Assembly (NCBI RefSeq): GCF_950023065.1
Contig: NC_088677.1
Location: 26,867,230 to 26,931,229 of the forward strand
Direction of reading: 5' to 3'
Source: Planococcus citri
Taxonomy: Eukaryota; Arthropoda; Insecta; Hemiptera; Pseudococcidae
Length of the DNA stretch: 64,000 nucleotides
Below the pieces are notes generated by a model. That model worked only from the letters and a program-made list of their open reading frames with translations. It was not told the DNA's origin and ran no database searches. The translations under genes and the position numbers were made by a program. Below are positions 48,778-61,300 of the stretch, piece after piece; the stretch's first letter is position 1, and every line of letters starts with the position of its first letter.

Positions 48778-50030
48778 CTGTAGGATAAACGAAAAAAAGC
48801 GTGAATATAAAATGTAAAATAAACAAAAATAATTGCCAAACTGCGTTACCAAACAAACAATGTGGTAAGCCAAGACACAATGAAAACTTTTAATAACGAC
48901 GGTTGTACGAAATTTAGATCGATTACTAGGATGAATAAACGAAAAAACTTACTTTTCTCCAATAACAGGAATATGTCACTACATAATTTGAAGAAATAAA
49001 TCGTAAATAGTGGTCATTTAAGAACCAAAGTTGAACTGCAAAGCTTCGAAAAATGCACTCTTTGCGGAAATATTACTCGTGATTGATTGAATAGTAAAGC
49101 GGTATTTAACGGACTAGTGAATGTGTAACAATAATACTCAATTTATAAAACATTAACAATTATTTTGAATATCAATAATTACAAATTTTAGTCGCATTTT
49201 CATCTTCTTCTGTACCTCAAGATATAAATAATGGAATGGCTTACAAAATTTGCAGACAAGGAATTCAGTGTTGCCAGTTTCGAATAGAATAAAATTGGCT
49301 GATGAAATTCGAAACGGAAACATAACTTTTAACTTAACGAAACCGAATGAAATGAATTTCAAAAGTCGAAAAACCGGTTGGTTTTTCCGATTTTGAGGTT
49401 TTAGTTTCCAAAATTTGAGTTTCGGTGCTTTCACTCCTTTATCCTTCCAGCCCCTAATTTCAAATTTCGTTAGCAATGAGTTTTCATTTTCCTCTGTCTG
49501 TCCTGTCTATTCAAAATTCTGACTCCATTTTCCTCGTTCGGCTCGTACAGTAATTAAATTAATTTCGTTATAAAACTTATTAATGCCATTTTTTAAATTA
49601 ATATTTATGGATTATTTTCGGTATTTCTTTTTCTTTCATGATGAATGATCCTCCACTCCTCACGCCTTACTTATACATGCACCGATCAAAATTCAAAATC
49701 GAAACCAATCCTATTTCATTTTCAATTTTGAAATTCAAGCTGGTTGAATGAACTTTATATTCATTGATAGATGACCAATTGACCATTGCCTTTACGATTT
49801 GTGCTCGCCTAAAGAGTATAGGCCTGTAACAGTTGAGACTAACTTTAACCAAAACCGCTGCAGCACAGTTATAGCATTTATGTATTTGATTGCTCAGCGC
49901 TCAGGTAATTGCCATAGCAACTGTATTAAATACATAATTAATGCATTGCTCAGTTGATTTTCCAAATGATCTGTTTATAAAATGAAAAAGAAAATAGAAC
50001 ACCGGTAGCGTTGTTAATCATTCTCTAAAA
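48778..50030. promoter_or_regulatory. divergent interval SMG6 / TMEM17
   Basis: The 1.25 kb between the two start codons must hold both promoters. On the minus strand a donor-like 'GAGAAAAGTAAGT' at about 48,951-48,963 would pair with the acceptor at 48,778, so a non-coding first SMG6 exon probably lies just above 48,955. No core promoter motif is clear enough to place. Confidence 0.4.
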
Positions 50031-50832
50031 ATGCCTCGAAGTTCAATGGACCTTCATACCGGAGGATACTCTTACAAACAAGAACTTGAAAAATGGAAAA
50101 AAATAGGTAGGTATGATATTTTAGTCACCGAAACAAATTCAACTATCGCATAAGCATTATTTTTGAGAATTTTTTCCATAGGTTCTGAGATTACCAGCAA
50201 TTTAGAGTTACAAATGGCATTATATTTCAACGTGATATTTTTTCCATTCTGGCTCGTGACCACAATTTTCATGCTGATGCAAAAAGTGAGTTAAATTAAT
50301 TTCTCGTTTCAAATTAAGAAATGGAAATAAAAAATACTCATCGCCTGTTTCAGTATGACTCACTGCATAATTTATATCAAGTAATCACCACGATAGTATT
50401 GATCATTTTGATTCCAATGGAAGCATTTAGATTGTACTTGGGATACGTAGGAAATTTACTCGAAAAAGTAATACGTCATTTTCATACAGCTCGGTTACTC
50501 CCTAACACTTCTAACGACCTAAATTAAATTTTGATTACGTTAATTTTCAGATACCCGAGCTCGCAGGATTTTGGATGCTTTCGTTAATACTGCAATGTCC
50601 TTTACAATTATTCTTGCTTGTAAACAGAGGCACGTCATCGCAACCAGCTGAAAAATCAGTTCAATTTGTAATGTGTGTTATGTTATTTGTAGAGCTCATC
50701 TTCGGATTCATTGCTCTGAGAAAAATATCTCGACACAGGGCGAACAATTTCCATCTAACTCAAATTCGTTTCAGTACAAATTTAACGAGTAGTACGACTG
50801 CTGTAAATGAATTATCAATAAAATCAGAATGA
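50031..50832 (+). CDS. TMEM17: transmembrane protein 17 (ciliary transition zone)
   Basis: TMEM17 is a four-pass membrane protein of the MKS module at the ciliary transition zone, which gates membrane-protein entry into cilia. In insects this means sensory-neuron cilia and sperm. Four exons, 50031-50106, 50182-50285, 50354-50467 and 50551-50832, join in phase to 191 residues, near the vertebrate length of about 198. Visible features are LEL-QMALYFNVIFFPFWLV (first membrane segment, residues about 37-60), a second segment ending EAFRLYLGYVGNLLEK, the signature IPELAGFWMLSLILQ opening the third, and a fourth at about 136-156 followed by a basic tail. The LYLGYVGNL and PELAGFW blocks are what tie it to TMEM17 and not to TMEM216 or TMEM80. 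Its end is 337 bp from the convergent NDUFA6 stop. An ATG at residue 6 is a possible alternative start. Confidence 0.9.
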
Positions 50833-51169
50833 AATTCCGAAATTGAATCATTGCATTAAAAAAATAATAACGTAATAATAACTGTAATGCGAATATATTT
50901 ACAATTATCAGATATTTATATTCGAAGGTTACCAACTAGGTACATATTTTTTTACAATTTCGATTCTACTATACTAATCACGAAATGAAGCTGTTTCAGC
51001 GTTAAGAATACAGGTGCAAAAGATGGTTAATATCCACCAATTTTCAAGCAATATGTTTCTAGTTTCGAAACGTGGTACGATTTGGATCGAAAAATGTTTT
51101 ACATTATAATGATAATGTTCATTGGTTTACATTGCTAATAATAACGCTATTTCTCGAGAATGAAACATT
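50833..51169. other. short convergent interval TMEM17 / NDUFA6
   Basis: The 337 bp hold both 3' untranslated ends. AATAAA overlaps the last TMEM17 codons (about 50,818) and ATAATAA words follow. Little else is visible. Confidence 0.5.
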
Positions 51170-51765
51170 TTAATCAGGGCTAGAAAAGAATTTATCCAGA
51201 AACTTGGTTGGTACCGGATTAACAGTATCTTTGAAATGTTCTCCCATAACGTGACACGGCTGGGCCCAAAGTTCTCCAATTTCTCTCAAATCGTTTCGAC
51301 CCTAGAATGAATATTAAGCGTTATTAGTATGAAGATGCAACTACAAATCATTTTTTTTTTTTGAAAAACAACTCAATTACATGGAAAATTAACATGTCTA
51401 TGACGCGAACGTCCGTAATATCTTTATTTTTATAAAATTCTTGTCGCAATTTCTCGCGCATTTCTTGTTGGGTAATTGGTAATCCGTGCATCATATTGTG
51501 TTCTGAAACAAAATGAGTACATTTTATTATTAGTAATGCTATCAAAGAAGTAACAGAGTGTCTCGAAACTAAATTCAAGAGGCACCGTCTCAAATTGAGA
51601 CAAATCAGTTTATGAGCAGAAAATCAGAATTTGTTCGAAAATATACTCACTGATCCAAGGAATATATCTGTACCACAGTCTGTACAACCGCAATGCTTTA
51701 AGTCTAGCTTCCTGCCTATTTGATGAAAGTAGAGGTCGAACTAAGCTTCCAGCTTTGCTCGACAT
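51170..51765 (-). CDS. NDUFA6: NADH dehydrogenase 1 alpha subcomplex subunit 6
   Basis: This is the LYR-motif accessory subunit (B14) of mitochondrial complex I. In the family it binds the mitochondrial acyl carrier protein at the matrix arm. Three exons on the minus strand (51765-51651, 51502-51381, 51301-51170) join to 122 residues, close to the usual 120-130. The LYR motif lies in ALRLYRLWYRYIPWI (residues about 28-42). The middle part has EMREKLRQEFYKNKDITDVRVIDMLIF, typical of the family, and the end is PTKFLDKFFSS. The start ATG is followed by SSKAGSLVRPLLSSN, which fits the family's unprocessed N-terminus. It is head-to-head with mRpL16, another mitochondrial gene, which suggests shared control. 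Splice sites are clean and I see no defect. Confidence 0.92.
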
Positions 51766-52220
51766 CTTTAATTAAAATACAACCACAAAAACTTAATTAG
51801 TTAATTTCTTTACAAAACTTTTCAGAAAATAAATTTTTTAACCACCATATCAGCAAAAATGATAACAAATGACTTTGTAGATGAAAGGGGGTTTATTCCA
51901 AGACGACGAGAATGTTTTCTGTTTTATGATTGGTCGATTTCATTGGTTTTGTTCACGTGATTTATCAAAAAAAATTGTTGTGAAATTTTGGAATGGAAAA
52001 TGATAAAACACAACACCGAACACCGCAAAAAAATCACAAATTTCAATGAAATTAGACATAATATTTCAAATTTTATAAAATGTAACTAAATTAACACGTT
52101 AATTCTATCTTCAGTGTTGTTCAATCTCAATAGTGCACCTTGGAGATCTCATATTGTCTGACTTTTGTGCTACTTCAATCGTCGAAATTACAGTCGATAG
52201 TTTGATCAATTCACCTCATC
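51766..52220. promoter_or_regulatory. bidirectional promoter interval NDUFA6 / mRpL16
   Basis: Only 455 bp separate the two opposing start codons, so both promoters and both 5' leaders must lie here. No TATA box stands out. The sequence is AT-rich with a CACGTGA word at about 51,955-51,961, an E-box core. That the two genes are co-regulated is an inference from arrangement and shared organelle. Confidence 0.5.
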
Positions 52221-53342
52221 ATGATTACCGTTTCACCGAAATGTACAGCTCTCGGAGCTCTATTCAAAAGTAAGTACTTGAATATCTGATATCGTGCCAT
52301 TGTTCCATTCTTACTCTAATTTCAATTTTACCATTTTTCAGATATTCAAATGGCTCAGTTCACACTACAAATGCGAGGTTTAAAATACCTAAAACCACCA
52401 CCAAATTTCGATCGTGAGTCGAATTTATTCTACTTCTGTTAATGACGTAAAGACTAGAATTGCAAGTATTCAATTTTCTTTACAGATATCGAAATGCCGG
52501 AGAATACTAAACTAAAAACAGTTCCAAAGGTACCGATATACCCGAATAATCAGAGACCTCCCAAAATGATGAAACAGCTGCATCTAATTCGTGGTCCAGA
52601 ATTGGTTCATAATAAACTAGTCCACAAACAATACGGTGTAGCTGTAAGTTTGGCTCTTGAAAGAGACCATAAAGTAGATATTTCGTTGAATGTTGATTTG
52701 CTTTCCAGGCTGTACGTGGTGGTCGAATGAAACACGTTCATTTCGAAGTTATAAGATTAGCTTTATTGAAGAAATTAGATTATACAAGAATGTTCGCTGT
52801 GTGGAGAGTTGATGCACCTTGGCAATCGTGTACCAAAAGAGTACGTATGTCGTGTACATTTTGTGAATAATTGACGCCTTACGGTCTTGAATCCATTCAA
52901 ATTTTAATGTTACGACGTGTTTTTGCAGCCTGTTGGTATCACTGCTGGAGGAGGCAAAGGTCATATTCATCATTACGTTACGCCGGTAAAAGCCCATAGA
53001 ATTATTTTCGAAGTTGGTGGACAATGTGAATACGCAGAGGTACAAGTATCTTCTCAGTTACATAATATGATCATGATCGAATATGAGAAATGTGTCGTCT
53101 CTTAACCCGATGTATTTTTCACCCAGGTGGAATATTTTCTTAAAGTGATCGCGAATAAAATGCCATTCGCTGCTAGAGCCGTTAGTCAAGAACTGTTGGA
53201 GAAAGAAGAGCTAGAAGCGGAAAAAATCAAAGAACGGAATATGAATATTTATAATTACGAATACCTCATTAAAAATAACGTTCTCGGTTGTAGAAGATGG
53301 GTGAAAGAAATCGATTACAAGCATTTCGGCAAATATTTGTAA
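52221..53342 (+). CDS. mRpL16: mitochondrial ribosomal protein L16
   Basis: This is a large-subunit protein of the mitochondrial ribosome (uL16 family), placed near the peptidyl-transferase centre and tRNA-binding cleft. Six exons, 52221-52269, 52342-52413, 52486-52643, 52709-52840, 52929-53039 and 53127-53342, join in phase to 245 residues, matching animal L16m. The first 40 residues (ITVSPKCTALGALFK...) look like a mitochondrial targeting region. The uL16 core begins around HLIRGPELVHNKLVHKQYG. It has AVRGGRMKHVHFEVIR, then WRVDAPWQSCTKRPVG, and the glycine-rich ITAGGGKGHIHHYVTPVKAHRI loop that contacts rRNA. The C-terminal part has KMPFAARAVS and an acidic helix ending in RRWVKEIDYKHFGKYL. 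Signals AATAAA follow the stop at 53,372. No defects are seen. Confidence 0.95.
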
Positions 53343-55339
53343 TATTATGTACTATAAATAATTCGTTGATTAATAAATAAATCATCAAAATTTTATTTTT
53401 TTCGTTTCGATAGTTACTACGATGAAAAAGAAAAAAAACCATAAGACTCAACCATTCAATTTGTATATTTAAATGATATTACATAAATTCATAAATTACA
53501 ACAAATGCGATAACAGTATGACTAGATAATTTTATTTGGTTCCTATATTAAAACAAGCTTTGTGTGTATAAAATGATGACAAAAATCTACCTAAAATTTT
53601 CTTTAGTATAACTTACTGATTCTTCGACTTGAGCCATCCACACGAATACAAATTTTATGTACTTAGTTTCTCCATAAGCGTACACGCGGAATATTAAACT
53701 TTATACAATATCTTCTAACGTATTAAAACGAATATCGCTTATTTTTTCGCATTAAAAATTACAATACATTTCTTTACCAATATCACAAATTCTAAATAAA
53801 ACCCAAAAAAAACCTATACGTAAAGAAAATCTACGATAGAAAGCATCGCCTACAAATCATCTACCTACTCGAATTGATATTATTTATGCACAACATACAA
53901 TTGACATTGTTATAATTTTCATAGTAAAATCGGACACACGATAATAACTTTCGTAAAGAATTATAGAAATGAAAACCTTGTAGAACCAGGAAAAGAAATT
54001 ATTATACGAATATTACCAAGATCCTCATCGAAGTATCCAAGATGAAATCTTCACGCTAATCAAGTTGTAAATACACAATACAAAATATGCATTCATTCGA
54101 ACTACTTAAAATAGGTAATAAGATAAAATTATAAATTTCAATATCCTTATTGCGATAATTTTATTGTGTGGCAATTTTCCAACCGAAGAGCACCTTAAGA
54201 ATCTATCAAATAATACAACTTGACTGTCGTGAAAATTTTTTCACGCGGTAACTGTCATTTTTAGCAGCGCAATTACATACAATTTGGTTTTGGTAAAAAT
54301 TCACGCAAATACTGCAATACTTCGTACAAGTCGAACAAAAACTGTACATTAAAAAATCATGATAACGTTAGATTTGACTTTGAATAAAACGCTACGACAA
54401 CACTAAACCTTGTAAAAAAAAAAAGAAGAAAAAGAAAAAAAAGGGAGAGAAAGAGAAAAAGAAGGCTTAAAAATAATAATAAAATACATAAATATACGAT
54501 ATAGGTATCTTAATTAAAATGTAATTAACAGTTAAAATAAAACAAGAATAGGAACATTCGGCACAAAATGCAAATAATAAAATCGTTTTATAAACGTAAC
54601 GAAAGGTGAAAGTTGCGATGGAAGATGAGAATACTTAAAAGGCGAATTAGTATGAGTATGAACATTATTTTCAGGAATGTTAAAACCTTTATATATGTAG
54701 AAACTGATCAGCGAGTTAAAAATTATCATACGTAGGTATATTTTTAAAAATAATATGGCACATGAAGATATTTTTTGACGTTATATGACAGCGGATTAAA
54801 ATGAATTAGGTAGGTATTCGGCGTAAAAGGGCTTTAAACTTTGATCATATTTTCAATTCAACGATGCAATATCGGTATCGACTTAAATTTAAAAAGACAG
54901 TATACGTAATACTACTATATAGTTTTATGTATACCTGGAAGAAGAATGAGATGCTATATTTTTAAACAGTGTACGTGATTAATTAAATATGTTTACACGG
55001 TAACTTTATCATATTGGTATGTATATATGAAAATAGCGACAGGCTATATGAATGATTTAGTATGTTTCAAACATGTATATACAAAAAGAAAAGATATAAA
55101 ATAATTGAAAATCTGTATTAAAGTGTTGATCGTACGAAGCAACGCCGTTGGTACTACGCACGCGAGAGTATATTTTTTTTTTGTTAAAAAAAGAAAAAAA
55201 AATGATAAACAACTATCCGTAATATGAAAAAAGATATGTGGGAACATTCACAACCAACTTGCCACAACATCTAATTCCACCCCATGATTCAAACCACTCG
55301 AGAAAAATGTTGAAATGCGACGACATACGAGAGTAATAA
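53343..55339. other. 3' region between convergent mRpL16 and TMEM132
   Basis: AATAAA at about 53,372-53,377, 30 bp after the mRpL16 stop, is its likely polyadenylation signal. The remaining 1.9 kb are AT-rich and probably contain a long 3' untranslated end of the TMEM132 gene on the minus strand. A purine tract lies at about 54,415-54,465. I find no other gene. Confidence 0.5.
53372..53377 (+). terminator. polyadenylation signal of mRpL16
   Basis: The hexamer AATAAA lies 30 bp after the stop codon, followed by another overlapping AATAAAT. It is well placed for the mRpL16 mRNA. Confidence 0.6.
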
Positions 55340-58300
55340 TTAAGCGGTGGACTCTTTTAGATTGTCGAAGTATTCCATTATTTGACGATAATCCATACCT
55401 AAATTCAAGTCTTCGATACCTAAACAACCGTCATCCTCTTCATCTTCCTTATTCTGCAGCGAAAACATAGGATTACCTACGATATTGGCTTTCTTAATTT
55501 CGGATAAATTTTCGGACGAATTGACAAACTTTAGACGACTATCTTCGTCTAATACTTCTTGTTTGTCTGGTTCTTTGTTTTTAGCGACGTTAGCGTGTTC
55601 TTTTTTGACGACGGCGTAAACGTTTGACGGAGACGCGTTCGATGGCACCTCGGATTGCAATTTGTTCCGATGGTGATGATGATGGTGATGGTGGTGATGA
55701 TGATGATGTTTATGACGATGCGGTAAATTACTAGGGCTGTTTTCTGAGACGACGTTTACGACTGCGTTTGAATTGGCGGCGACGATGTTACAGCCGTTGG
55801 AGGTGGCGGCTACAATGGGTTTTGATGCGGCTAGTTCGATGTTGCGGTGAGGTGGTACAGGTGGTTTGTAGTCTTCGGTGATATTCCTCCTATCTGGACG
55901 ACAAGGAATTGATGGTAAATGGAAACATCTGCGGATAAAAAATAGCACGTGAGTTGTGATAAGTAATTTCTACACAGACAAACTTTCAAACTCCTCCTTC
56001 ACATATAGCCGAGGGGGCCCGCATAAGGATCACTTGCACCCCCCTGCCGATCCTCCGGGACATTTTGATTGACAGGTCAGCCAAAATCGCAGATTTTGCG
56101 TTCCAACATAGGACTAGCATACAATTTTTTAAACCGTACAAAGGTAGATCGAAAGAGCAGGCAAAAGTTCATCACCTGTCAAAATTTCAAGTGCTAAAGT
56201 GCGTTTTTCGATTTTTGGTGAATTTTTGAAAATCAAATTTAGGCCAAAAATGAGAGAAAAAATCAAAATTTTACCAAATTGACCAAGAAAGCTGAAATTT
56301 GGGTTATACTCGTACCCTATTTTCGACCTGCCAAATCGATTGGAAACTGTTTCAAACCGTTTAGAGCAGTTCTGGAGCCTCCAGCAGATTTTTGAAACTC
56401 GAAATTCTCACAAAATTTCATCAAATGAAGTTGGAAAGCCGAAATTAATTTTGCAAACTAATTTCAATACGCTATGAAGTCAACTGCAGGTGAATTTCAA
56501 GTCGTTTTGGAGCCTCCAGCGATTTTTTGAAAATTACTGGAGCTTTCAAGAGATTTTTGAAACTCGAAAATACGCCATGAAGTCGACTGCAGGCGAATCT
56601 CAAGTCGTTTTGGAGCCTCCAGCGATTTTTTGAAAATTACTGGAGCCTCCAGTAGATTTTTGAAACTTGAAATTCCCACAAAATTTCATCAAATGGAGTT
56701 GGAAAGCCGAAATTAATTCTGCAAATTTATTTCAATACGCAATGAAGTCGACTGCAGGTAAATTTCAAGTCGTTTTGGAGCCTCCAGCGATTTTTTGAAA
56801 ATTACTGGAGCCTCCAGTAGATTTTTGAAACTCGAAATTCCCACAAAATGTCATCAAAAAATGAAGTTGTAAAGTCGGAATTGATTTCGCAAACTAATTT
56901 CAATGCGCTATGAAGTCAACTGCAGGTAAATTAAATTTCAAGTCGTTTTGGAGCCTCCAGCAATTTTTTGAAAATTACTGGAGCCTCCAGTAGATTTTTG
57001 AAACTTGAAATTTCTCCAAAATTTCATTAAATGGGGTTAGCAAGCCGAAATTTACTCTGCAAACTAATTTTAATACAATAATATGAAGTCGACTGCATGG
57101 TGGTTTCAAGTGGTTTTGAAGCTTCCAGCTACTTTTTAGAAATTTCAATTCTCTTATCCTGCCATGGGTGACTTGGGGGATTTATACGGGAGTAGGTACC
57201 ATTTTGTAGCTCTCGCCGAGGCGAACACGGCGCGCTACCTACAAGCCCCTCTATCTATTCATGGGAAGAAACTACGGGCGTCTAAAGTCTAAAAAATGAG
57301 CAAAACCAAAAAATGAAAATTTGTCAAAATGAAAAATTTGATCTAGGGAACTTGTAGATAATTTTTTTTAGATGAAAATTGCAATTTTTGGGAATGGCCT
57401 ACCTTCATTTTTGAAGGATCTATGCTACCTTGAAAATTTCAAAATTACTCAAATTGATCTGTTTCAAAAATTCAAAATTACATAGATCCTTCAAAAATGA
57501 AGGTAGGCCAATCTCAAAAATTGCAATTTTCATTTAAAATAATGCTCTACAAGTTCTCTAGGTCAAATTTTTCATTTTGACAAATTTTCATTTTTTGGTT
57601 TTGCTCATTTTCTAGACTTTAGACACCCGTAGTTTCTTCCCATTGATAAATTGAGGGACTTGTAGGTAGCGCTCCGTGTTCGCCTCGGCGAGAGCTACAA
57701 AATGGTACTATTCCCGTATAAATCCCCCATGTCACCTATGGCAGGCTAAAAACGCCATGAAACCTTTCAAAAAGTCACTGGAGGCTCCAAAATTACTTGA
57801 ACTCACCTCAAGTCGTCTTCAGAGGCTTTTAAAATTGGAGTGCATAGTTAATTTCAGCTTTCCATCTCCATTTTGATGAAATTTTGGGGAAATTTAAAGT
57901 TTCGAAAATCTACTGGAGGCTCCAGTAATTTTCAAAAAATCGCTGGAGGCGCCAAAACGACTTTAAATTTACGTGCGGTCGACTTCATAGCGTATTGAAA
58001 TTAGTTTCCAGAATTAATTTCAGCTTTCCAACTCCATTTGATGAAATTTTGTGAGAATTTCGAGTTTCAAAAATCTGCTGGAGGCTCCAGAACTGCTCTA
58101 AACGGTTTGAAACAGTTTCCAATCGATTTGGCAGGTCGAAAATAGGGTACGAGTATAACCCAAATTTCAGCTTTCTTGGTCAATTTGGTAAAATTTTGAT
58201 TTTTTCTCTCATTTTTGGCCTAAATTTGATTTTCAAAAATTCACCAAAAATCGAAAAACGCACTTTAGCACTTGAAATTTTGACAGGTGATGAACTTTTG

Positions 58301-61300
58301 CCTGCTCTTTCGATCTACCTTTGTACGGTTTAAAAAATTGTATGCTAGTCCTATGTTGGAACGCAAAATCTGCGATTTCGGCTGACCTGTCAATCAAAAT
58401 GGCCGCCATTTTGTAAGTAGGGCCACTTTTTTTTTGAGTACAAGGGGTAGAAATGTTCCTTAGGCTCCCCCTTTAAGAAAAAAGTTGTTCCGGAGGATCG
58501 GCAGGGGGTGCAAGTGATCCTTATGTGCCCCCCCGACTATATACCAATAACTAATAACAAATTTTAGGTACTCTACCTTTGATTTCCGTTGACGAGATTT
58601 TGCGATTCTTTAATCGGTTTAGATTTCTTATTGTAGGTAGTCGAGTCGATACGTCGTGATTCAGCAGGAGCGTGATGATTCGCTACATGAGTATCGGAAT
58701 TCAAATCCGCATCCGGATTCGGCTCCGGCGTATAGGTCGGATTAGACGTGATCCGAATCCAATTTTCGTTTTTATTTCTACGTAGTTTATCGTTAACCGA
58801 TATGGACGGTACCAGTAATCCTGACGCTCGTTCCAGAGTAGCTCTGCCCAACCAAACCCAATCATGCACGTTAGTAGTGGTCGGTTCACGTAGCTGAGAT
58901 AAATGCGACTTGACCGCCGACTGACTGGCTCCTTGATTCAAAGGTTTGTATCCGTTCGACAAGAACGGAGCTTCCGACGAATTGTGATCATCTTGGAAAT
59001 CGCCGTTTTGAGGTTTATACTTGGAAGCGTAGACGATACACGAGACTACGAACACTATAATCGCGAAACTAAACGTGGCTAGAATTATATACATGCCCAT
59101 TTCCATGGGCGCGATATGGGACGGCGAGTGACGCCTGACCGAAGGATATAAATTGTTTTTATTGCTTTGATGCTGCCTGGCTTGCACGGCTGGCTCTTTG
59201 ATCATATCGTTCGAAGGTGAAAATCCGCTAATTATGTCCTGTAAATCGGAAGACGGGTCTAGATCATTCCTCTTCTTATCTTTGTTATTATTCATGAAAA
59301 AATTATTCACATTTGACGCTCCGGCACCGCCGCCGCCGTCGTTTTGAACAAACATCGGTGATTTCTGCGAATAATCGTTGTCGAAGAAGTCGACTTCGAT
59401 AAAAGCGCTGGCGGTAACCAAGACGAAATCTTTTAGACGAGCTTCCAAACGACAGGTATCCGGTAAAACCAACGATACCCTGAGTAGGTTCCCTTTGCCT
59501 TCGCCGACGGCGATTACTCGCGGATGTAAAGATGTCAGCATCGGCGCAAATGCTACCACTTCAGGGTTCAACGAGTCGACTGAAATTGAATAATCCGACG
59601 CACTAACGTCTGAGATTGCCGTCACGCTGCCGTCTGAAAATTCCACTTCGATGTCTAATAAACCCTCCTGAAATGAAAAATTAATATTAGCCATTGCAAC
59701 TTGCAAGTAGTATAGATCTGAGGGCTTTGGCACAATTGCGGGTTTTGGAACTGGAAATTCATTTGCAATTTCACATTCACTGTCCAAAATAATTCGAAGA
59801 ACATGCTACAATTAATTAAAATGCAAGATTGTAATCAATTTAACTGTTCGCAAAATCATCGGAGGTCATTCCATCAAACATCATTGACCTTCCTCAACAA
59901 CAACAGGAAATTGTTAGTGTTTCAAACGAGTACTAGTCCCTGCGCCGGTGAATTTTCCGCGGTAGGCAATTTATTCTACACATTTTTAATTCACAGCAGA
60001 CTTCCAACTTTGAAATATGCGAATGAATTTCCTGCCCCAAAAACCGCAATTGTGCCAAAGCCCTCAGATCTATACTACTATTGCAATCAAGAGGATTAGT
60101 GATTTGATTTTCGAAAATCAGAAAATGGAAATTACCTGATATTGTGCGGATAATTTTCGCGTTATTGAAGTTTCAGCAATGTAAATATTTTCGCCGGAGC
60201 TGTCTGGAACGATATTCAATTGAAGTCCTGACACAACGTTGACTAATAGTTTCGTTATGGAAACTTTATCGTTGACTACTCGTAATTCTTTCGCGCCTAA
60301 TACACGTCCAGTGAGAGGAGAAACAACCTGCGAATAAAATACTTCATGTTTAGAACATAACGTTGGAAAAAACAAAGTTAAGATAAAAATTCCAAAGTAT
60401 CCTGATTCCTGACCCGCCTAAAAATGTTTGAGCTGTACTAAAGGAAATCGATAGGTAATGGCCAATGGGACTCCAAAATACACCACCAGCCAAAATTCCA
60501 GTTCCTAAAATTTATTTTTCAATTTTTGGCAATTTTTTGAAAATTTAAATTTTAAAGGGTGAAAAATGTGAAAAATCAAAATTTTACTGAATTGGCCTAG
60601 AAAGTTGAAATTTAGTTTGTACCCTATTTTTGACCTACCGAGTCGATTGGTGATGGTTTTGAATTGTTCTGAAGTCTCCAGCAGATTTTTGAATTTTTTT
60701 CGAAAATAATCACTGGAGAAAATTTTGAATTTGAACTGACACAAACAGATTCTAAAAATATGTGCCTAATAAGGGAACTTCTTGAGGTGTCACACTCCGA
60801 TTTGAACGGGACCGCGATTTTTGGAAAGAGCATAGTCTAAGACCCCCAAAACCAAATTTTCAGCTGCCTAAGTTCATTTTTTGATTTTTAGCGAATTTTT
60901 GAAAATTCAAAATTGATTGTTTTTGGCGATTTATGCTTTTTGAAAAAAACAGTACGTACTTGATCAATACAAATGATCAAAATAAGTCCCAAAACTAATA
61001 TAATTACCCAAATCCAAATTTCACAATTTCCAGCCATTATGGAGCCTCCAGCGCGATTTTTCAATTTCTCCAGAATTTTGAATTTGCTCCAGAAGGCGTG
61101 AATATGAAGTTGGTCAGCTAAAAATCGAGTCGTATATTACACTCGACCTGTTCAAAGAGTTTATCCACATTTGAGCCGATTTTGAGAGTGACGCCTCAAG
61201 AGTGGTTTTTTGAGGTGTCACTCTCGCTCCAAAACGGCTGGAAATGGTAGAATTTGCGCTCCGGGGGTTAGTTCTTGAAGGAATACAGCGATTCGCGTGA

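Noticed and set aside
58701..58889. Frame overlapping the TMEM132 exon in another reading frame
   Set aside because: It is a shadow of the real exon at 58577-59667.
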